Below are positions 55,232 to 64,000 of a stretch of 64,000 nt of DNA, piece after piece. The position numbers and the translations under genes were made by a program. The notes under the pieces are model-generated. The model did not search any database and had not been told where the DNA came from. It saw only the letters and a program-made list of their open reading frames with translations. This DNA comes from [Borrelia] lusitaniae (GTDB taxonomy: Bacteria > Spirochaetota > Spirochaetia > Borreliales > Borreliaceae): NCBI RefSeq assembly GCF_030440365.1, contig NZ_CP124050.1, forward strand, positions 434,001 to 498,000, written 5' to 3'. Position 1 is the stretch's first letter; each line of letters opens with the position of its first letter.

Positions 55232-55917
55232 AAACAATAGATTATGAACTTTATTATGAATTTAGAGTAGCTGATGATGTTAAAATGATTTATACTAAAA
55301 AACCTTTTAATCTAAATTTAAGAGAACTTAGTAATGATAATTTAAGCTTTGTTCCTAAGTCAAAGAAAATAAAATATTTAAAACAATTACACACAGATAT
55401 TATTTATAAAGTTGAAGATGATTTTATAAATTTTCAAGAAGGAGATGGTCTTATATCTAGTTCTTTAGATGTAGCTTTAGTTGCTTACTTTGCAGACTGT
55501 CTTCCAATATACTTTTATGATTCAGTAAAAAAAATTATAGGACTTATTCACAGTGGGTATAAAGGAAGTTTTAGCTTGATTGTTTTAAAAATGTTGTTTA
55601 TGTTTGAAAAAATGGGATCAACTTTTAAAGATTTAAAAATTGTTTTTGGGCCTTATAACAGATCTTGTTGTTATGAGGTTTCTGAAATTTTCTTGAAAGA
55701 AGTAAGTAATAAATTTAGCAAGGGTTTATTAAATACTGCTTTTTTCATAAGAAATGGTAAAATATACTTTGATAATGCTAGTTTTAATTTAAATTTAATT
55801 TCTAGTTTTAATTTAAATATTTATAATTCAAAACTTTGTACGTATTGTTTGAAAAATCTTTATTCTTATAGAAGATTAAGAGAAGGTCAAAGTTATGCTT
55901 TAATTTGGAGAATTTAA
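55228..55917 (+). CDS. YfiH/YlmD-family (laccase-domain) protein
   Basis: A 229-residue protein of the multicopper-polyphenol-oxidase/YfiH family, for which purine-nucleoside phosphorylase and peptidoglycan-editing activities are reported. Key segments: LKQLHTDIIYKV with its metal-type His, FADCLPIYFYD with the Cys ligand, and GLIHSGYKGSF, where the usual HxGWRG has Tyr and Lys instead. LCTYCLKNLYSYRRLREGQ is the typical C-terminal end. It overlaps lptB by four bases and the next gene starts two bases after it, so all belong to one operon. Confidence 0.87.
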   Translation: MKTIDYELYYEFRVADDVKMIYTKKPFNLNLRELSNDNLSFVPKSKKIKYLKQLHTDIIYKVEDDFINFQEGDGLISSSLDVALVAYFADCLPIYFYDSVKKIIGLIHSGYKGSFSLIVLKMLFMFEKMGSTFKDLKIVFGPYNRSCCYEVSEIFLKEVSNKFSKGLLNTAFFIRNGKIYFDNASFNLNLISSFNLNIYNSKLCTYCLKNLYSYRRLREGQSYALIWRI

Positions 55918-55918
55918 T

Positions 55919-56665
55919 TTGAATGTAAGAGATTTGTCTTTTAAGCTTAATTCAATTTTTGATATAAAGAAGTATGAGCATGTTGATAAAAATTTAAATG
56001 GTCTTCAAGTAGGAAATTTCAATGCTGAAGTTAACAAGATTGCATTTGCAGTTGATGCTAGCTATTCAACTTTAAAAGAAGCAAAAGGAAATGATTTTTT
56101 AATTACTCATCATGGTATTTTTTGGTCAAAAAAAGAGCGCATTGTTTCTAATATGTATGATAAAGTAAAGTTTTTGATTGAAAATAATTTAGCTCTTTAT
56201 TCAGTGCATTTGCCTATGGATGCTCATTTTGTTTATTCGCACAGCAAAGTATTCTCAGATTTTTTAGGATTAAAAAATCCTTTTGCTTTTGCAAATTATG
56301 AAGGGTTTAATCTAGGAGTTATTGCTGATTCTGATTTTAGCTTTTCTGAAATTTTAGAAAAAATAAAAAAGGAAAACAAATATGTTCTTTTTTCTAAAAA
56401 GTTTAAAGAATCGGTGCATAAGGTTGCGATTGTTAGTGGTTCTGGGTACTCTTTTTTCGAAGAGGCTTTATATCATGATATAGATTTGTTTATAACCGGA
56501 GATACTTCTCATCAAATATATTCTTTGGCAGAAGAATGCAGTGTGAACTTGATTTTTGCAGGTCATTATTTTACTGAAACTTTTGGTTTAATTAAATTAA
56601 TGCAAGATCTCAGAATTCAAGAAAATTTAGAGGTTAAATTTATTCGTAAAGATACTAATTTATAA
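55919..56665 (+). CDS. NIF3/DUF34-family protein
   Basis: A 248-residue two-metal protein of the NIF3/GTP-cyclohydrolase-I-type-2-like family. Ligand motifs are FLITHHGIFWSKK, YSVHLPMDAH, and AGHYFTETFGL; SGSGYSFFEEALYHDIDLFI precedes the last one. The start is TTG with TTTGGAGAA upstream. The family is near-universal but its reaction is unsettled. Length matches the short type without the PII-like insert. Confidence 0.9.
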   Translation: MNVRDLSFKLNSIFDIKKYEHVDKNLNGLQVGNFNAEVNKIAFAVDASYSTLKEAKGNDFLITHHGIFWSKKERIVSNMYDKVKFLIENNLALYSVHLPMDAHFVYSHSKVFSDFLGLKNPFAFANYEGFNLGVIADSDFSFSEILEKIKKENKYVLFSKKFKESVHKVAIVSGSGYSFFEEALYHDIDLFITGDTSHQIYSLAEECSVNLIFAGHYFTETFGLIKLMQDLRIQENLEVKFIRKDTNL

Positions 56666-56675
56666 GGATTTTTGT

Positions 56676-57188
56676 ATGGGCGCTAAGAGTAAACAGTATT
56701 TCAATATTTTTGTATTTGTTATTAGTTTAATTTTTTTTGACCAACTTTCTAAATATTTGGTTGTAAAGTATGTCCAACTGGGTTCAATATATTTTTCCTT
56801 TTTTGATGATTTTTTTAGGATAATACATGTAAGAAATTTAGGTATTTTGTTTTCTATAGGTTCTAATATTCATTATAGTTTGAAAAAAATTTTTTTTCTT
56901 GCAATGCCTATTTTCATTTTAATATTTGTTTTTTCTCTTTCTTTGAAAGAAAAAAATTGTATTGCTAAGATTTCACTTTTATTAATTTTTTCAGGAGGAG
57001 TGGGAAATATTATTGACAGATTGTTTAGACCCTCTGGAGTTGTAGATTTTTTAGATTTCAAATTTTATGGAATTTTTGGACTTGATAGATGGCCTACTTT
57101 TAATTTTGCAGATAGCTATGTTGTTATAGGAATGATTTTATTTTTGGTTTATGATTTTTTTATAAAAAGAAAAGTGCTTAATACATGA
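56676..57188 (+). CDS. lspA: Lipoprotein signal peptidase
   Basis: A 170-residue inner-membrane aspartyl protease that removes the signal from prolipoproteins, of which Borrelia has very many. Four helices are visible. The two catalytic Asp lie in GGVGNIIDRLFRPSGVVDFL and in FNFADSYVVIG; DQLSKYLVVKYV is the usual first-helix end. TAAGGA precedes the ATG. It overlaps the following small membrane gene by four bases. Confidence 0.96.
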   Translation: MGAKSKQYFNIFVFVISLIFFDQLSKYLVVKYVQLGSIYFSFFDDFFRIIHVRNLGILFSIGSNIHYSLKKIFFLAMPIFILIFVFSLSLKEKNCIAKISLLLIFSGGVGNIIDRLFRPSGVVDFLDFKFYGIFGLDRWPTFNFADSYVVIGMILFLVYDFFIKRKVLNT

Positions 57189-57409
57189 AGATTTTTGGTT
57201 TTATTTTGTGCGTGTTAATGAATTTATCTTTAATGTTTTTGGTTTTCTTTTTAGAGTTTTTTTTAGTTGTTAAGTTTAGCATTATCGTAAAGCCTTATTT
57301 GCAATTTATATTGATTTTTATGATGATTGTTTTTGCTGTTTTGGTGGGGTATTTTTTGTCAATTCTTATTGTAAGAGGTTTGCTTATTAAGTTGTTTGAA
57401 TTAGATTAA
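57185..57409 (+). CDS. Small membrane protein of unknown function
   Basis: A 74-residue, highly hydrophobic protein with two helices, at about residues 3-27 and 36-60. It starts in a four-base overlap with lspA and ends 16 bases before the YmdB-like gene, so it is clearly within the operon. I recognise no domain. It may help lspA or be an independent small membrane protein. Confidence 0.7.
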   Translation: MKIFGFILCVLMNLSLMFLVFFLEFFLVVKFSIIVKPYLQFILIFMMIVFAVLVGYFLSILIVRGLLIKLFELD

Positions 57410-57425
57410 TAGAAAGAGAGGCTTT

Positions 57426-58247
57426 GTGTCTTTGAGGGTTTTAATTACTGGTGAGGTTGTCGGCAAAGCCGGGATTATTGCGATAAAATCTTTTTTATCA
57501 TCCTTTAAGGTTAGAAAAAAGGTTGATTTTGTAATATCTGGCAATAATTTTACTACGGGCTTAAGAGGTCTTGGCAAGAAGCATGCTTTTTTATTGAAAA
57601 AGTATGGAATTGATGTATTAACTTTAGGTGAAAATGCTTTTGTAAGGCCTGATTTGTCTAATGATATTGATAAGTATAATTTTATTTTAAAACCTTTAAA
57701 TTATCCTGCAAAATTAAAAGGATATTCTTATTTTATTTATAATATTAATGATAAAAAATTGGCTGTGATGAGAATTGTAGGCCAAACAGGAACAACCAAG
57801 TACAAATTTAATCATCCTTTTTATAGTTTTGATTTTTTTTATAAAAGAATCAAAATGCAAACAAGCAATATTATTGTTCTTTTTGATTCAAATACTACGG
57901 CTGAAGTTAATGCTTTGTTTTTTTATCTAAAATCAAGAGTTAGTGCTTGTCTTGGAACCGGGAAAAGGATTTTAACAGCTGATTTGAGAATTTTAGATAA
58001 TACTGCTATTATAACTGATTTAGGCAGAGTTGGGAGTTTGGATAGCGTTATTGGATATGCTCCTGATTTAGAGGCGGATAAATTTTTGAAAGGATTTTTA
58101 AATCAGAGATTTAATGAATCTTGGGAAGGTCTTGGTTTTAACGGCGTTTTAATTGATATCAATGAGAATGGACATTCTTTTTTTGTAGAGACTGTTAGAG
58201 AATATATAGATTATAAATCAAGTTTAAATGATATGGATATTGTTTAA
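57426..58247 (+). CDS. YmdB-family metallophosphoesterase homologue lacking metal ligands
   Basis: A 273-residue protein with the full YmdB/TIGR00282 fold signature. It starts SLRVLITGEVVGKAGIIAIK, then KYGIDVLTLGENAFVRPDLS, KPLNYPAKLKGYSYF, and DLRILDNTAIITDLGRVGSL. Almost every metal ligand of active members is replaced: GD to GE at residue 9-10, NGEN to SGNN, GNH to GEN, DFH to DSN, and GTHTH to GTGKR. So it looks like an inactive paralogue kept for a structural or binding role. Active YmdB is a phosphodiesterase for 2',3'-cNMPs or RNA control. GTG start, AAAGAGAGG upstream. Confidence 0.85.
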   Translation: MSLRVLITGEVVGKAGIIAIKSFLSSFKVRKKVDFVISGNNFTTGLRGLGKKHAFLLKKYGIDVLTLGENAFVRPDLSNDIDKYNFILKPLNYPAKLKGYSYFIYNINDKKLAVMRIVGQTGTTKYKFNHPFYSFDFFYKRIKMQTSNIIVLFDSNTTAEVNALFFYLKSRVSACLGTGKRILTADLRILDNTAIITDLGRVGSLDSVIGYAPDLEADKFLKGFLNQRFNESWEGLGFNGVLIDINENGHSFFVETVREYIDYKSSLNDMDIV

Positions 58248-58343
58248 TATTCATTTTTTCACGTATTTTTTAAATTTAATTGATTTTATGTGTGATTTAA
58301 TTTTATTAGTTTTCTTATGTATAGTAGTATAGGAGGATTAGTT

Positions 58344-59627
58344 ATGCATAGTTATATTGTAGAGGGTGGTTTTAAGATAGGTGGTCAAATTACAGCTAGT
58401 GGCAATAAGAATTCCGCTTTGCCTTGTATTTTAGCTGCTTTGCTTACCGATGAAGATGTTATTTTAGAAAATATTCCCAATATTAATGATGTAAAAGTTG
58501 TTTTAGACATTTTAAGCGATATAGGAGCAGATATTGCAAGAGAAGGAAATACTTTAAAAATAAAAGTTTTAAATATTGTAAAAACAGAAATAGATTCCTC
58601 TCTTACGGATTTAATTAGGGCTTCTATACTTTTATTAGGTCCTTTTGTTTCTAGATTTGGCAAAATAGATATGGCGCTTCCAGGAGGAGATGTGATTGGA
58701 AAAAGGCGGCTTGATACTCATTTTTACGGTCTTTGTAAGCTAGGAGCTAAGTTAAGCAAAAAAGATGGAAGAATTGTTTTAAAGGCTAAAAAGCTTATTG
58801 GAGCTGAAATGTTTTTAGATGAAGCTTCTGTTACAGCCACAGAAAATATTATTATGGCTTCAGTTCTTGCTGAAGGAAATACTGTTATTATGAACGCTGC
58901 TTGTGAGCCACATGTTCAAGATTTGTGCAATATGCTCAATTCAATGGGTGCTAATATTTTGGGAATCGGTTCAAATGTTTTAGAAATAAAGGGTGTAAAA
59001 AAATTAAGTGGAACCATATTTAGAATAGGGGCCGATTTTATGCAAGTTGGCTCTTTGATTAGTCTTGCTGCATTAACAGGCGGAGAGTTGGAAATTAAAA
59101 AAGCAGATCCGCAACATTTCAGATTAATTAAGCATATATATTCAAAAGTTGGTATTAATTTTGAATATGACAGGGAAAATATATATGTAAGAGATAAACA
59201 AGAATTAAAAGTTAAGCTAGATTTTGGTGGACATATCCCAAAAATTGATGATGGTCCTTGGCCAGCTTTTCCAACAGATCTTATGAGCATTATTATAGTT
59301 ACCGCAACCCAAGTAGAAGGTACAGTTCTTGTTTTTGAGAAGATGTTTGAATCCAGGATGTTTTTTGTAGACAAGTTAATAAAAATGGGGGCCCGAATTG
59401 TACTTTGTGATCCACATCGTGTAGTAGTTACGGGCAGATCTCCTCTTAGGGGTAATGTTTTATCTTCCCCAGATGTAAGGGCAGGAATGTCTCTTCTTAT
59501 TGCTGCCTTTGTTGCTGAAGGCCGCAGCGAGATTCAAAATGTTTATCAAATTGAAAGAGGATACGAAGATATAGTTAACAAATTAATTAATTTAGGGGCA
59601 AAAATCAAGAAAGTTAAAAGTCAGTAG
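58344..59627 (+). CDS. murA: UDP-N-acetylglucosamine 1-carboxyvinyltransferase MurA
   Basis: A 427-residue enzyme for the first committed step of peptidoglycan synthesis. SGNKNSALP near residue 20 holds the catalytic Lys22. The loop that normally has PGGCAIGARP reads PGGDVIGKRR, so Cys115 is Asp116 here (codon at 58689-58691); the enzyme is thus expected to resist fosfomycin, as reported for B. burgdorferi. Other conserved blocks are GADFMQVGSLISLAAL and FPTDLMSIIIV. The ATG at 58344 has AGGAGG upstream; an earlier ATG at 58317 is unlikely. Confidence 0.96.
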   Translation: MHSYIVEGGFKIGGQITASGNKNSALPCILAALLTDEDVILENIPNINDVKVVLDILSDIGADIAREGNTLKIKVLNIVKTEIDSSLTDLIRASILLLGPFVSRFGKIDMALPGGDVIGKRRLDTHFYGLCKLGAKLSKKDGRIVLKAKKLIGAEMFLDEASVTATENIIMASVLAEGNTVIMNAACEPHVQDLCNMLNSMGANILGIGSNVLEIKGVKKLSGTIFRIGADFMQVGSLISLAALTGGELEIKKADPQHFRLIKHIYSKVGINFEYDRENIYVRDKQELKVKLDFGGHIPKIDDGPWPAFPTDLMSIIIVTATQVEGTVLVFEKMFESRMFFVDKLIKMGARIVLCDPHRVVVTGRSPLRGNVLSSPDVRAGMSLLIAAFVAEGRSEIQNVYQIERGYEDIVNKLINLGAKIKKVKSQ

Positions 59628-59632
59628 TCAAT

Positions 59633-59652
59633 AGCTTAGTATTAAGCTTTAT
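59633..59652 (+). terminator. Possible terminator after murA
   Basis: AGCTTA (59633-59638) pairs with TAAGCT (59643-59648) around a four-base loop, 6 bases past the murA stop, followed by TTATTATATT. The stem is short, so strength is doubtful. Confidence 0.4.
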
Positions 59653-60281
59653 TATATTATGTTTGATTTATGGAAAATGTTTTTAATAGAGAATAAAGAT
59701 AAGGTGCTTAAGAGGTTGAAATATGAATAAAAATATATTAAATTAATTTTTATTGTTAGAATTTTTTGTTATTGTATTTAGTTCAGCTGTAATTTAAAGT
59801 ATTATTGGTTTTTTTGTATTTTTTATCTAATATTATTGAATTTTATTTTATAGTTTAAAGATCTTAATATAGAAATATTATTGCAAGATTAAGAAAATTT
59901 GCAGAGGTATTTTTGATTTTGAATTTTTTGTCTTAATAATATTAATTATTATTTTAAATAGGCGTTTGTTGCTCTGCTTTAATTTGTAAAAATGGTTTTA
60001 ATTTTATTAATTACGACTTATTTATGATTCATATCAGCATTATTAAATTTTTATTATATCTGGTTTTAGTTTTTTGTTATGATTTTTTGGTGTGGCAGCT
60101 TTAATAGATTTTATTTGTATCTTGACCATTGTAATATATAAGATGTTAACTGCTAATTGTTTGGATATTACATATTGATTTTTAATGTCAAAAATTAAAA
60201 ATCAAATACTTTTTTATTATTGATGAATAAATTCGAGTTTAGATTTTTTATAAAAAATATTTTAGATAAGGATAAAATTTT
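59653..60281. other. Long gene-free stretch before MATE gene
   Basis: About 630 very AT-rich bases. I find no open frame with a credible ribosome site other than a seven-codon one near 59723 (MNKNILN). It may be a decayed gene or an untranslated regulatory area; nothing in it is diagnostic. Confidence 0.5.
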
Positions 60282-61646
60282 ATGTCTACAAATAATAGTA
60301 AAGCCAGGGAATTAATATTAAATGGCAATTTATACAAGGCTCTTTTTTTAATAAGTTTTCCTATTGTTATAACCAATATTATTCAAGCTTTTTATGATCT
60401 CACTGATATGTTTTATGTTGGTAAGCTTGGAGCCATGCCTTTGTCAGCTCTTTCACTTGCTGGTCCTGTAAATTTTTTTATTATGGCTATTGCTATGGGC
60501 ATGGCCACAGGAAGCATTTCTTTGATTTCAAGATGTATAGGAGAGGGAAATTTTTCTCGTTTTTCAAAGTATGCGGGGCAGCTTATTGTTTTAAACTTTG
60601 TTTTATCCTTATTTGTTACTATTTGTGCTTTTTTTTTAATTGAACATCTTTTAGATTTATTGGGTGTAAAAGGTGAGCTTAAAGAACTTTCAAGAGTTTA
60701 TTTTTATGTGACAATTTTTGGAATACCTATTATGTTTTTAAGCATTTCAATTACATATATTTTAAATGCCCAAGGAGAAACTATCCTTTCAATGACAATA
60801 GTTTTATTTGCTAATATTGTTAATTTTATTCTTGATCCAATTTTAATATTTAGTTTTAATATGGGTATTGTTGGGGCTGCTTGGGCTACTTTATTTTCAA
60901 AATTGTTAACCGTTGTTTTTTATTTATTTTTAACTTACAGGTTAAATCGTGGATTAAAAATTTATCCAAAGGACTTAGTGCTAGATATAAAATTTATTAA
61001 AGAAATTGTTAATTTGGGATTGCCTTCAACTTTTGGGCAAATAATGGTTTCAGTGTCTTTTTTTATTTTTAATTATATTGTCATTGAGATTAGTCCGAAA
61101 TTTTTGGCTGCTTATGGACTTACAAATACTATTATTTCTTTTTTATTTCTTCCCGCTATGGGAATTGGTACAGGGATTATTTCAATTGTTGGTCAAAATC
61201 TTGGTGCTAAGAAAATCAACAGGGTGGGAGAAGTTTTAAAAAAAGGATTTTTTATTTCTTTAGCAATTTTATTAATAATAAATTCGATTGTTATTATTAA
61301 TAAGCAATTTATACTAAGGTTGTTTACAGACGATTTAGAAGTTTTAAATTATGCTAATAATTATTTATTGTTAACAACTATTGGTACTTTTGGATATGGA
61401 TTACAACAAGTATTTTTTGGAGGACTTATTGGATCTGGTAGGACAAAAATCGCAATGATTATTATTTTTATTAGGTTATGGCTTATTCGTTTACCAGTAA
61501 TTTTTATTTTTCAATATTTTGGCATAATTGAAAATTCTTTAGGTTATGCTTTTATAATTTCAAATTATTTAGCAGTTATAATTTTAGTTGTTTTTACTTG
61601 TACTCGTTATTGGAGTAAGCCCATTTTAATTAAAAAATATAAATAG
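60282..61646 (+). CDS. MATE-family efflux transporter
   Basis: A 454-residue inner-membrane protein with 12 helices in two related halves. The family features are the start FPIVITNIIQAFYDLTDMFY and GKLGAMPLSALSLAGPVNFF, the second-half start GLPSTFGQIMVSVSFFIFNY, and GIGTGIISIVGQNLGAKK. MATE proteins export cationic drugs or metabolites in exchange for Na+ or H+. TAAGGA lies about 10 bases before the ATG. It stands alone, and the sequence gives no hint of substrate. Confidence 0.92.
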   Translation: MSTNNSKARELILNGNLYKALFLISFPIVITNIIQAFYDLTDMFYVGKLGAMPLSALSLAGPVNFFIMAIAMGMATGSISLISRCIGEGNFSRFSKYAGQLIVLNFVLSLFVTICAFFLIEHLLDLLGVKGELKELSRVYFYVTIFGIPIMFLSISITYILNAQGETILSMTIVLFANIVNFILDPILIFSFNMGIVGAAWATLFSKLLTVVFYLFLTYRLNRGLKIYPKDLVLDIKFIKEIVNLGLPSTFGQIMVSVSFFIFNYIVIEISPKFLAAYGLTNTIISFLFLPAMGIGTGIISIVGQNLGAKKINRVGEVLKKGFFISLAILLIINSIVIINKQFILRLFTDDLEVLNYANNYLLLTTIGTFGYGLQQVFFGGLIGSGRTKIAMIIIFIRLWLIRLPVIFIFQYFGIIENSLGYAFIISNYLAVIILVVFTCTRYWSKPILIKKYK

Positions 61647-61842
61647 TAATTAAGATTTATTTATATTTGCATTTTAATAAAGGAAATGGTTGATTTTTTT
61701 TAATAAATTTAATCTTTTTAGCTTTTAAAATAGATTTTATATTCTTTGTTAATCTATTTTGAATGTAATAGCTTATTTAGAATAAAGTTTATTTTGAGTG
61801 AAATTAATTTGAATAATTTTAGTTTTAAATTGTTTTTCTTTG

Positions 61843-62235
61843 TTATTGTTTTTCAAAAATATATAATATGTTTTTTCTTTTAGTGTTAATTTTAGTTTTC
61901 AAATGAAAAGTTTTTGTTTCAAACCCATTAAGTTTCTCTCTAATTAATTCACCCGTTTTGCTGCCTTTTTTAAAAATTGCTAATGAGTTTGCATTTATAT
62001 TTTCTTCACTTTTGTTTTTAAGTGTAATTATTAGATTGTTTTTGCTGTCTGATTTGTAGTTTACTATTTCTACTTTTTTATTAGTTTTTATAGTACTAAT
62101 AAGATAGGTAATTTCTTGTGCATATTCTTTTGATTTTATTGTGCTTGTTTTCATGCAAGACATAAAAATAATTGAAATGCTAGGAACTGTAAGGATTGGT
62201 AGTAATTTAAGCTTAAATTTTTGAGTTTTCATCAC
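61843..62235 (-). CDS. Small putative lipoprotein of unknown function
   Basis: A 130-residue exported protein on the minus strand. The signal region KFKLKLLPILTVPSISIIF leads to a lipobox-like FMSC with Cys27. The mature part has VEIVNYKSDSKNNLIITLKN and SLAIFKKGSKTGELIREKLN, possibly an immunoglobulin-like beta fold. No family recognised. It converges with the MATE gene over a 196-base gap. Confidence 0.72.
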   Translation of the reverse strand: MMKTQKFKLKLLPILTVPSISIIFMSCMKTSTIKSKEYAQEITYLISTIKTNKKVEIVNYKSDSKNNLIITLKNKSEENINANSLAIFKKGSKTGELIREKLNGFETKTFHLKTKINTKRKNILYIFEKQ

Positions 62236-62497
62236 TTTTTATTATATTTTTTTATCAGGCTAGTGTTAACCTTTTTGATAAAATAAAGACGTTTGATCAA
62301 TTTTAAATGGTGATTAGATTTTACAAATTATTTACTATTGTTTTGAATTTTATGTTTTTAAAGGTATGTCAGCTAAACATTTCTTATTTTAGATAGTTTT
62401 TCTTTAGTCTTTTGTGCTTTTCTTTAATTAATATAAGTTTATGTTGATTTTTAATGCTATTTATGTGAGATTAATTGAGTTTAAAAGTTCAAGAATA
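62236..62497. other. Upstream part of the lipoprotein-tuf gap
   Basis: An AT-rich stretch with no convincing gene. An open frame of 72 codons at 62441-62659 has no ribosome site and overlaps the tuf promoter and leader, so I do not accept it. Confidence 0.5.
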
Positions 62498-62526
62498 TTG
62501 ACTATATTTTGTAAAATGTGTAAAAT
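62498..62526 (+). promoter_or_regulatory. Predicted promoter of tuf and the ribosomal-protein operon
   Basis: TTGACT (62498-62503), exactly 17 bases, TAAAAT (62521-62526). A start near 62533 would give a leader of about 178 bases before the tuf ATG, long enough to hold control structures. Confidence 0.6.
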
Positions 62527-62710
62527 TTTAAAGCTATTAAAATTTTTTAGAAAAACACGCAATGCGGGTCAATTTCTGAAAATAGATTTTTTATTTTTTT
62601 TGATTATTTGTAGCTATTTTAGTATTTTGATAAGAACAAATTTGTTAAAAATTTTTTAAAGAGATTAAATGTAAGTAGCTATTTAGAATGTGAAATTTAG
62701 GAGGTTAATC

Positions 62711-63895
62711 ATGGCAAAAGAAGTCTTTCAAAGAACAAAACCGCACATGAATGTTGGAACAATAGGTCATGTTGATCATGGTAAAACAACATTAACAGCG
62801 GCAATTAGTATTTATTGTTCAAAATTAAATAAAGATGCAAAAGCATTAAAGTATGAAGATATTGATAATGCACCCGAAGAGAAAGCAAGGGGAATAACAA
62901 TTAATGCTAGGCATATTGAGTACGAAACAGCCAATAGGCATTATGCTCATGTAGATTGTCCAGGGCATGCTGATTATATAAAAAACATGATTACAGGAGC
63001 AGCTCAAATGGATGCAGCGATACTTTTAGTTGCTGCTGATAGTGGTGCTGAGCCTCAAACAAAAGAGCATTTACTTCTTGCTCAAAGAATGGGAATAAAG
63101 AAAATAATAGTTTTTTTAAATAAATTAGACTTGGCAGATCCTGAGCTTGTTGAACTTGTTGAAGTTGAAGTTTTAGAGCTTGTTGAAAAATATGGTTTTT
63201 CAGCCGATACCCCAATAATCAAGGGTTCAGCTTTTGGTGCTATGTCAAATCCAGAAGATCCTGAATCTACAAAATGCGTTAAAGAACTTCTTGAATCTAT
63301 GGATAATTATTTTGATCTTCCAGAAAGAGATATTGACAAACCATTTTTACTTGCTGTTGAAGATGTATTTTCTATTTCAGGAAGAGGTACTGTTGCTACT
63401 GGGCGTATTGAAAGAGGTATTATTAAGGTTGGTCAAGAAGTTGAAATCGTTGGTATTAAAGAAACTAGAAAAACCACTGTTACTGGTGTTGAAATGTTTC
63501 AAAAAATTCTTGAGCAAGGTCAAGCAGGAGATAATGTTGGTCTTCTTTTGAGAGGAGTTGATAAAAAAGATATTGAGAGAGGACAAGTTTTGTCAGCTCC
63601 AGGTACAATTACTCCGCACAAGAAGTTTAAAGCTTCAATTTATTGTTTAACTAAAGAAGAAGGCGGTAGGCACAAGCCATTTTTTCCAGGGTATAGACCA
63701 CAATTCTTTTTTAGAACAACCGATGTTACTGGCGTTGTTGCCCTAGAAGGCAAAGAAATGGTTATGCCTGGTGATAATGTTGACATTGTTGTTGAGCTAA
63801 TCTCTTCAATAGCTATGGATAAAAATGTAGAATTTGCTGTTAGAGAAGGTGGGAGAACTGTTGCTTCAGGAAGAATTCTTGAGATATTGGAATAG
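62711..63895 (+). CDS. tuf: Elongation factor Tu
   Basis: A 394-residue GTPase that brings aminoacyl-tRNA to the ribosome. G1 is GHVDHGKT (19-26), G2 [14 protein letters not shown]3 DCPGHADY, and G4 NKLD. Domains 2 and 3 follow with [19 protein letters not shown] and [19 protein letters not shown]. The ATG at 62711 has AGGAGG upstream; an in-frame ATG 21 bases earlier includes that site and is rejected. It leads the str/S10-type operon with rpsJ next. Confidence 0.98.
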   Translation: MAKEVFQRTKPHMNVGTIGHVDHGKTTLTAAISIYCSKLNKDAKALKYEDIDNAPEEKARGITINARHIEYETANRHYAHVDCPGHADYIKNMITGAAQMDAAILLVAADSGAEPQTKEHLLLAQRMGIKKIIVFLNKLDLADPELVELVEVEVLELVEKYGFSADTPIIKGSAFGAMSNPEDPESTKCVKELLESMDNYFDLPERDIDKPFLLAVEDVFSISGRGTVATGRIERGIIKVGQEVEIVGIKETRKTTVTGVEMFQKILEQGQAGDNVGLLLRGVDKKDIERGQVLSAPGTITPHKKFKASIYCLTKEEGGRHKPFFPGYRPQFFFRTTDVTGVVALEGKEMVMPGDNVDIVVELISSIAMDKNVEFAVREGGRTVASGRILEILE

Positions 63896-63948
63896 TTTAA
63901 GACTTTGGGGGATATACTTAATACTCTCTAAAAGTTTAGGAGAATAAA

Positions 63949-64000
63949 TTGATTGCTAAAGATAAGATACGCGTAAGATTATTTAGTTTTGATGTTAAAA
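63949..64000 (+). CDS. rpsJ: 30S ribosomal protein S10, start only
   Basis: Seventeen codons from a TTG start with AGGAG 8 bases upstream read MIAKDKIRVRLFSFDVK, the typical S10 N terminus (KIRIRLKAFDH in E. coli). The gene leaves the window. It lies 53 bases after tuf and is most likely co-transcribed. Confidence 0.9.
   Translation, partial: MIAKDKIRVRLFSFDVK

Noticed and set aside
62441..62659. 72-codon basic open frame before tuf
   Set aside because: No ribosome site, low-complexity composition, and it overlaps the tuf promoter and leader.

Overview
The window is a 64 kb piece of the linear chromosome of a Lyme-disease-group spirochete (Borrelia/Borreliella). The evidence is the very low GC content, one intact 16S gene beside two tandem 23S-5S units, the gyrA-gyrB / dnaA-dnaN gene block, the parA-parZ / parB / parS locus, many short lipoproteins, and a gene order that I recall as matching roughly BB_0420 to BB_0477 of B. 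burgdorferi B31. The locus parallels come from memory, not from a search.

Region 1 (1-13.9 kb) is mostly minus strand. It holds the 5' part of the hybrid sensor kinase Hk1, then two nearly identical 3.15 kb 23S-5S units, each carrying its own sigma70-type promoter. Next come a HAD phosphatase, a 3-methyladenine glycosylase, a plus-strand tRNA-Ile with its own promoter, a badly decayed second copy of the 16S gene, tRNA-Ala, and the intact 16S gene with its promoter.

Region 2 (13.9-24 kb) has nucleotide-metabolism and small conserved genes, then chromosome partition genes parA-parZ (+) and parB (-), a perfect parS palindrome, and gyrA-gyrB (-). Region 3 (24-31.5 kb) is the replication origin region: dnaA, an intergenic stretch with an 11-unit DnaA-trio-like array next to a GC cluster, dnaN, a DciA/DUF721-like gene, rpmH, rnpA, yidC, jag and a sugar-nucleotide epimerase. 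Base composition changes around the dnaA-dnaN gap: to the left the plus strand is A/C-rich, to the right it is T/G-rich.

Region 4 (31.6-43.9 kb) contains fba, then a long minus-strand block: aspS, a cation/H+ antiporter with a C-terminal EIIA domain, an HPr-like gene, hpf, rpoN and two half-size chromate transporters. After it come mscS, a GT4 glycosyltransferase, holA and a lipoprotein gene. The rpoN-hpf-HPr-EIIA order resembles the PTS-Ntr cluster of other bacteria. Region 5 (43.9-59.6 kb) has uvrC, a secreted FN3 protein, a TPR protein, four tRNA genes (three for Ser, one for Arg), SRP RNA, dnaX-ybaB, ndk, an lptC/lptA/lptB-like operon, and a run of yfiH, nif3-like, lspA, a YmdB-like gene without metal ligands, and murA with Asp in place of the fosfomycin-target Cys.

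Region 6 (59.6-64 kb) is gene-poor: a MATE transporter, a small lipoprotein, then tuf with a recognisable promoter and long leader, and the first codons of rpsJ, which open the large ribosomal-protein operon.

The most notable items are the decayed 16S paralogue, the DnaA-trio-like array paired with a divergent DnaA box-recognition motif, the metal-site-less YmdB homologue, the PTS-Ntr-like cluster, and several perfect inverted repeats.
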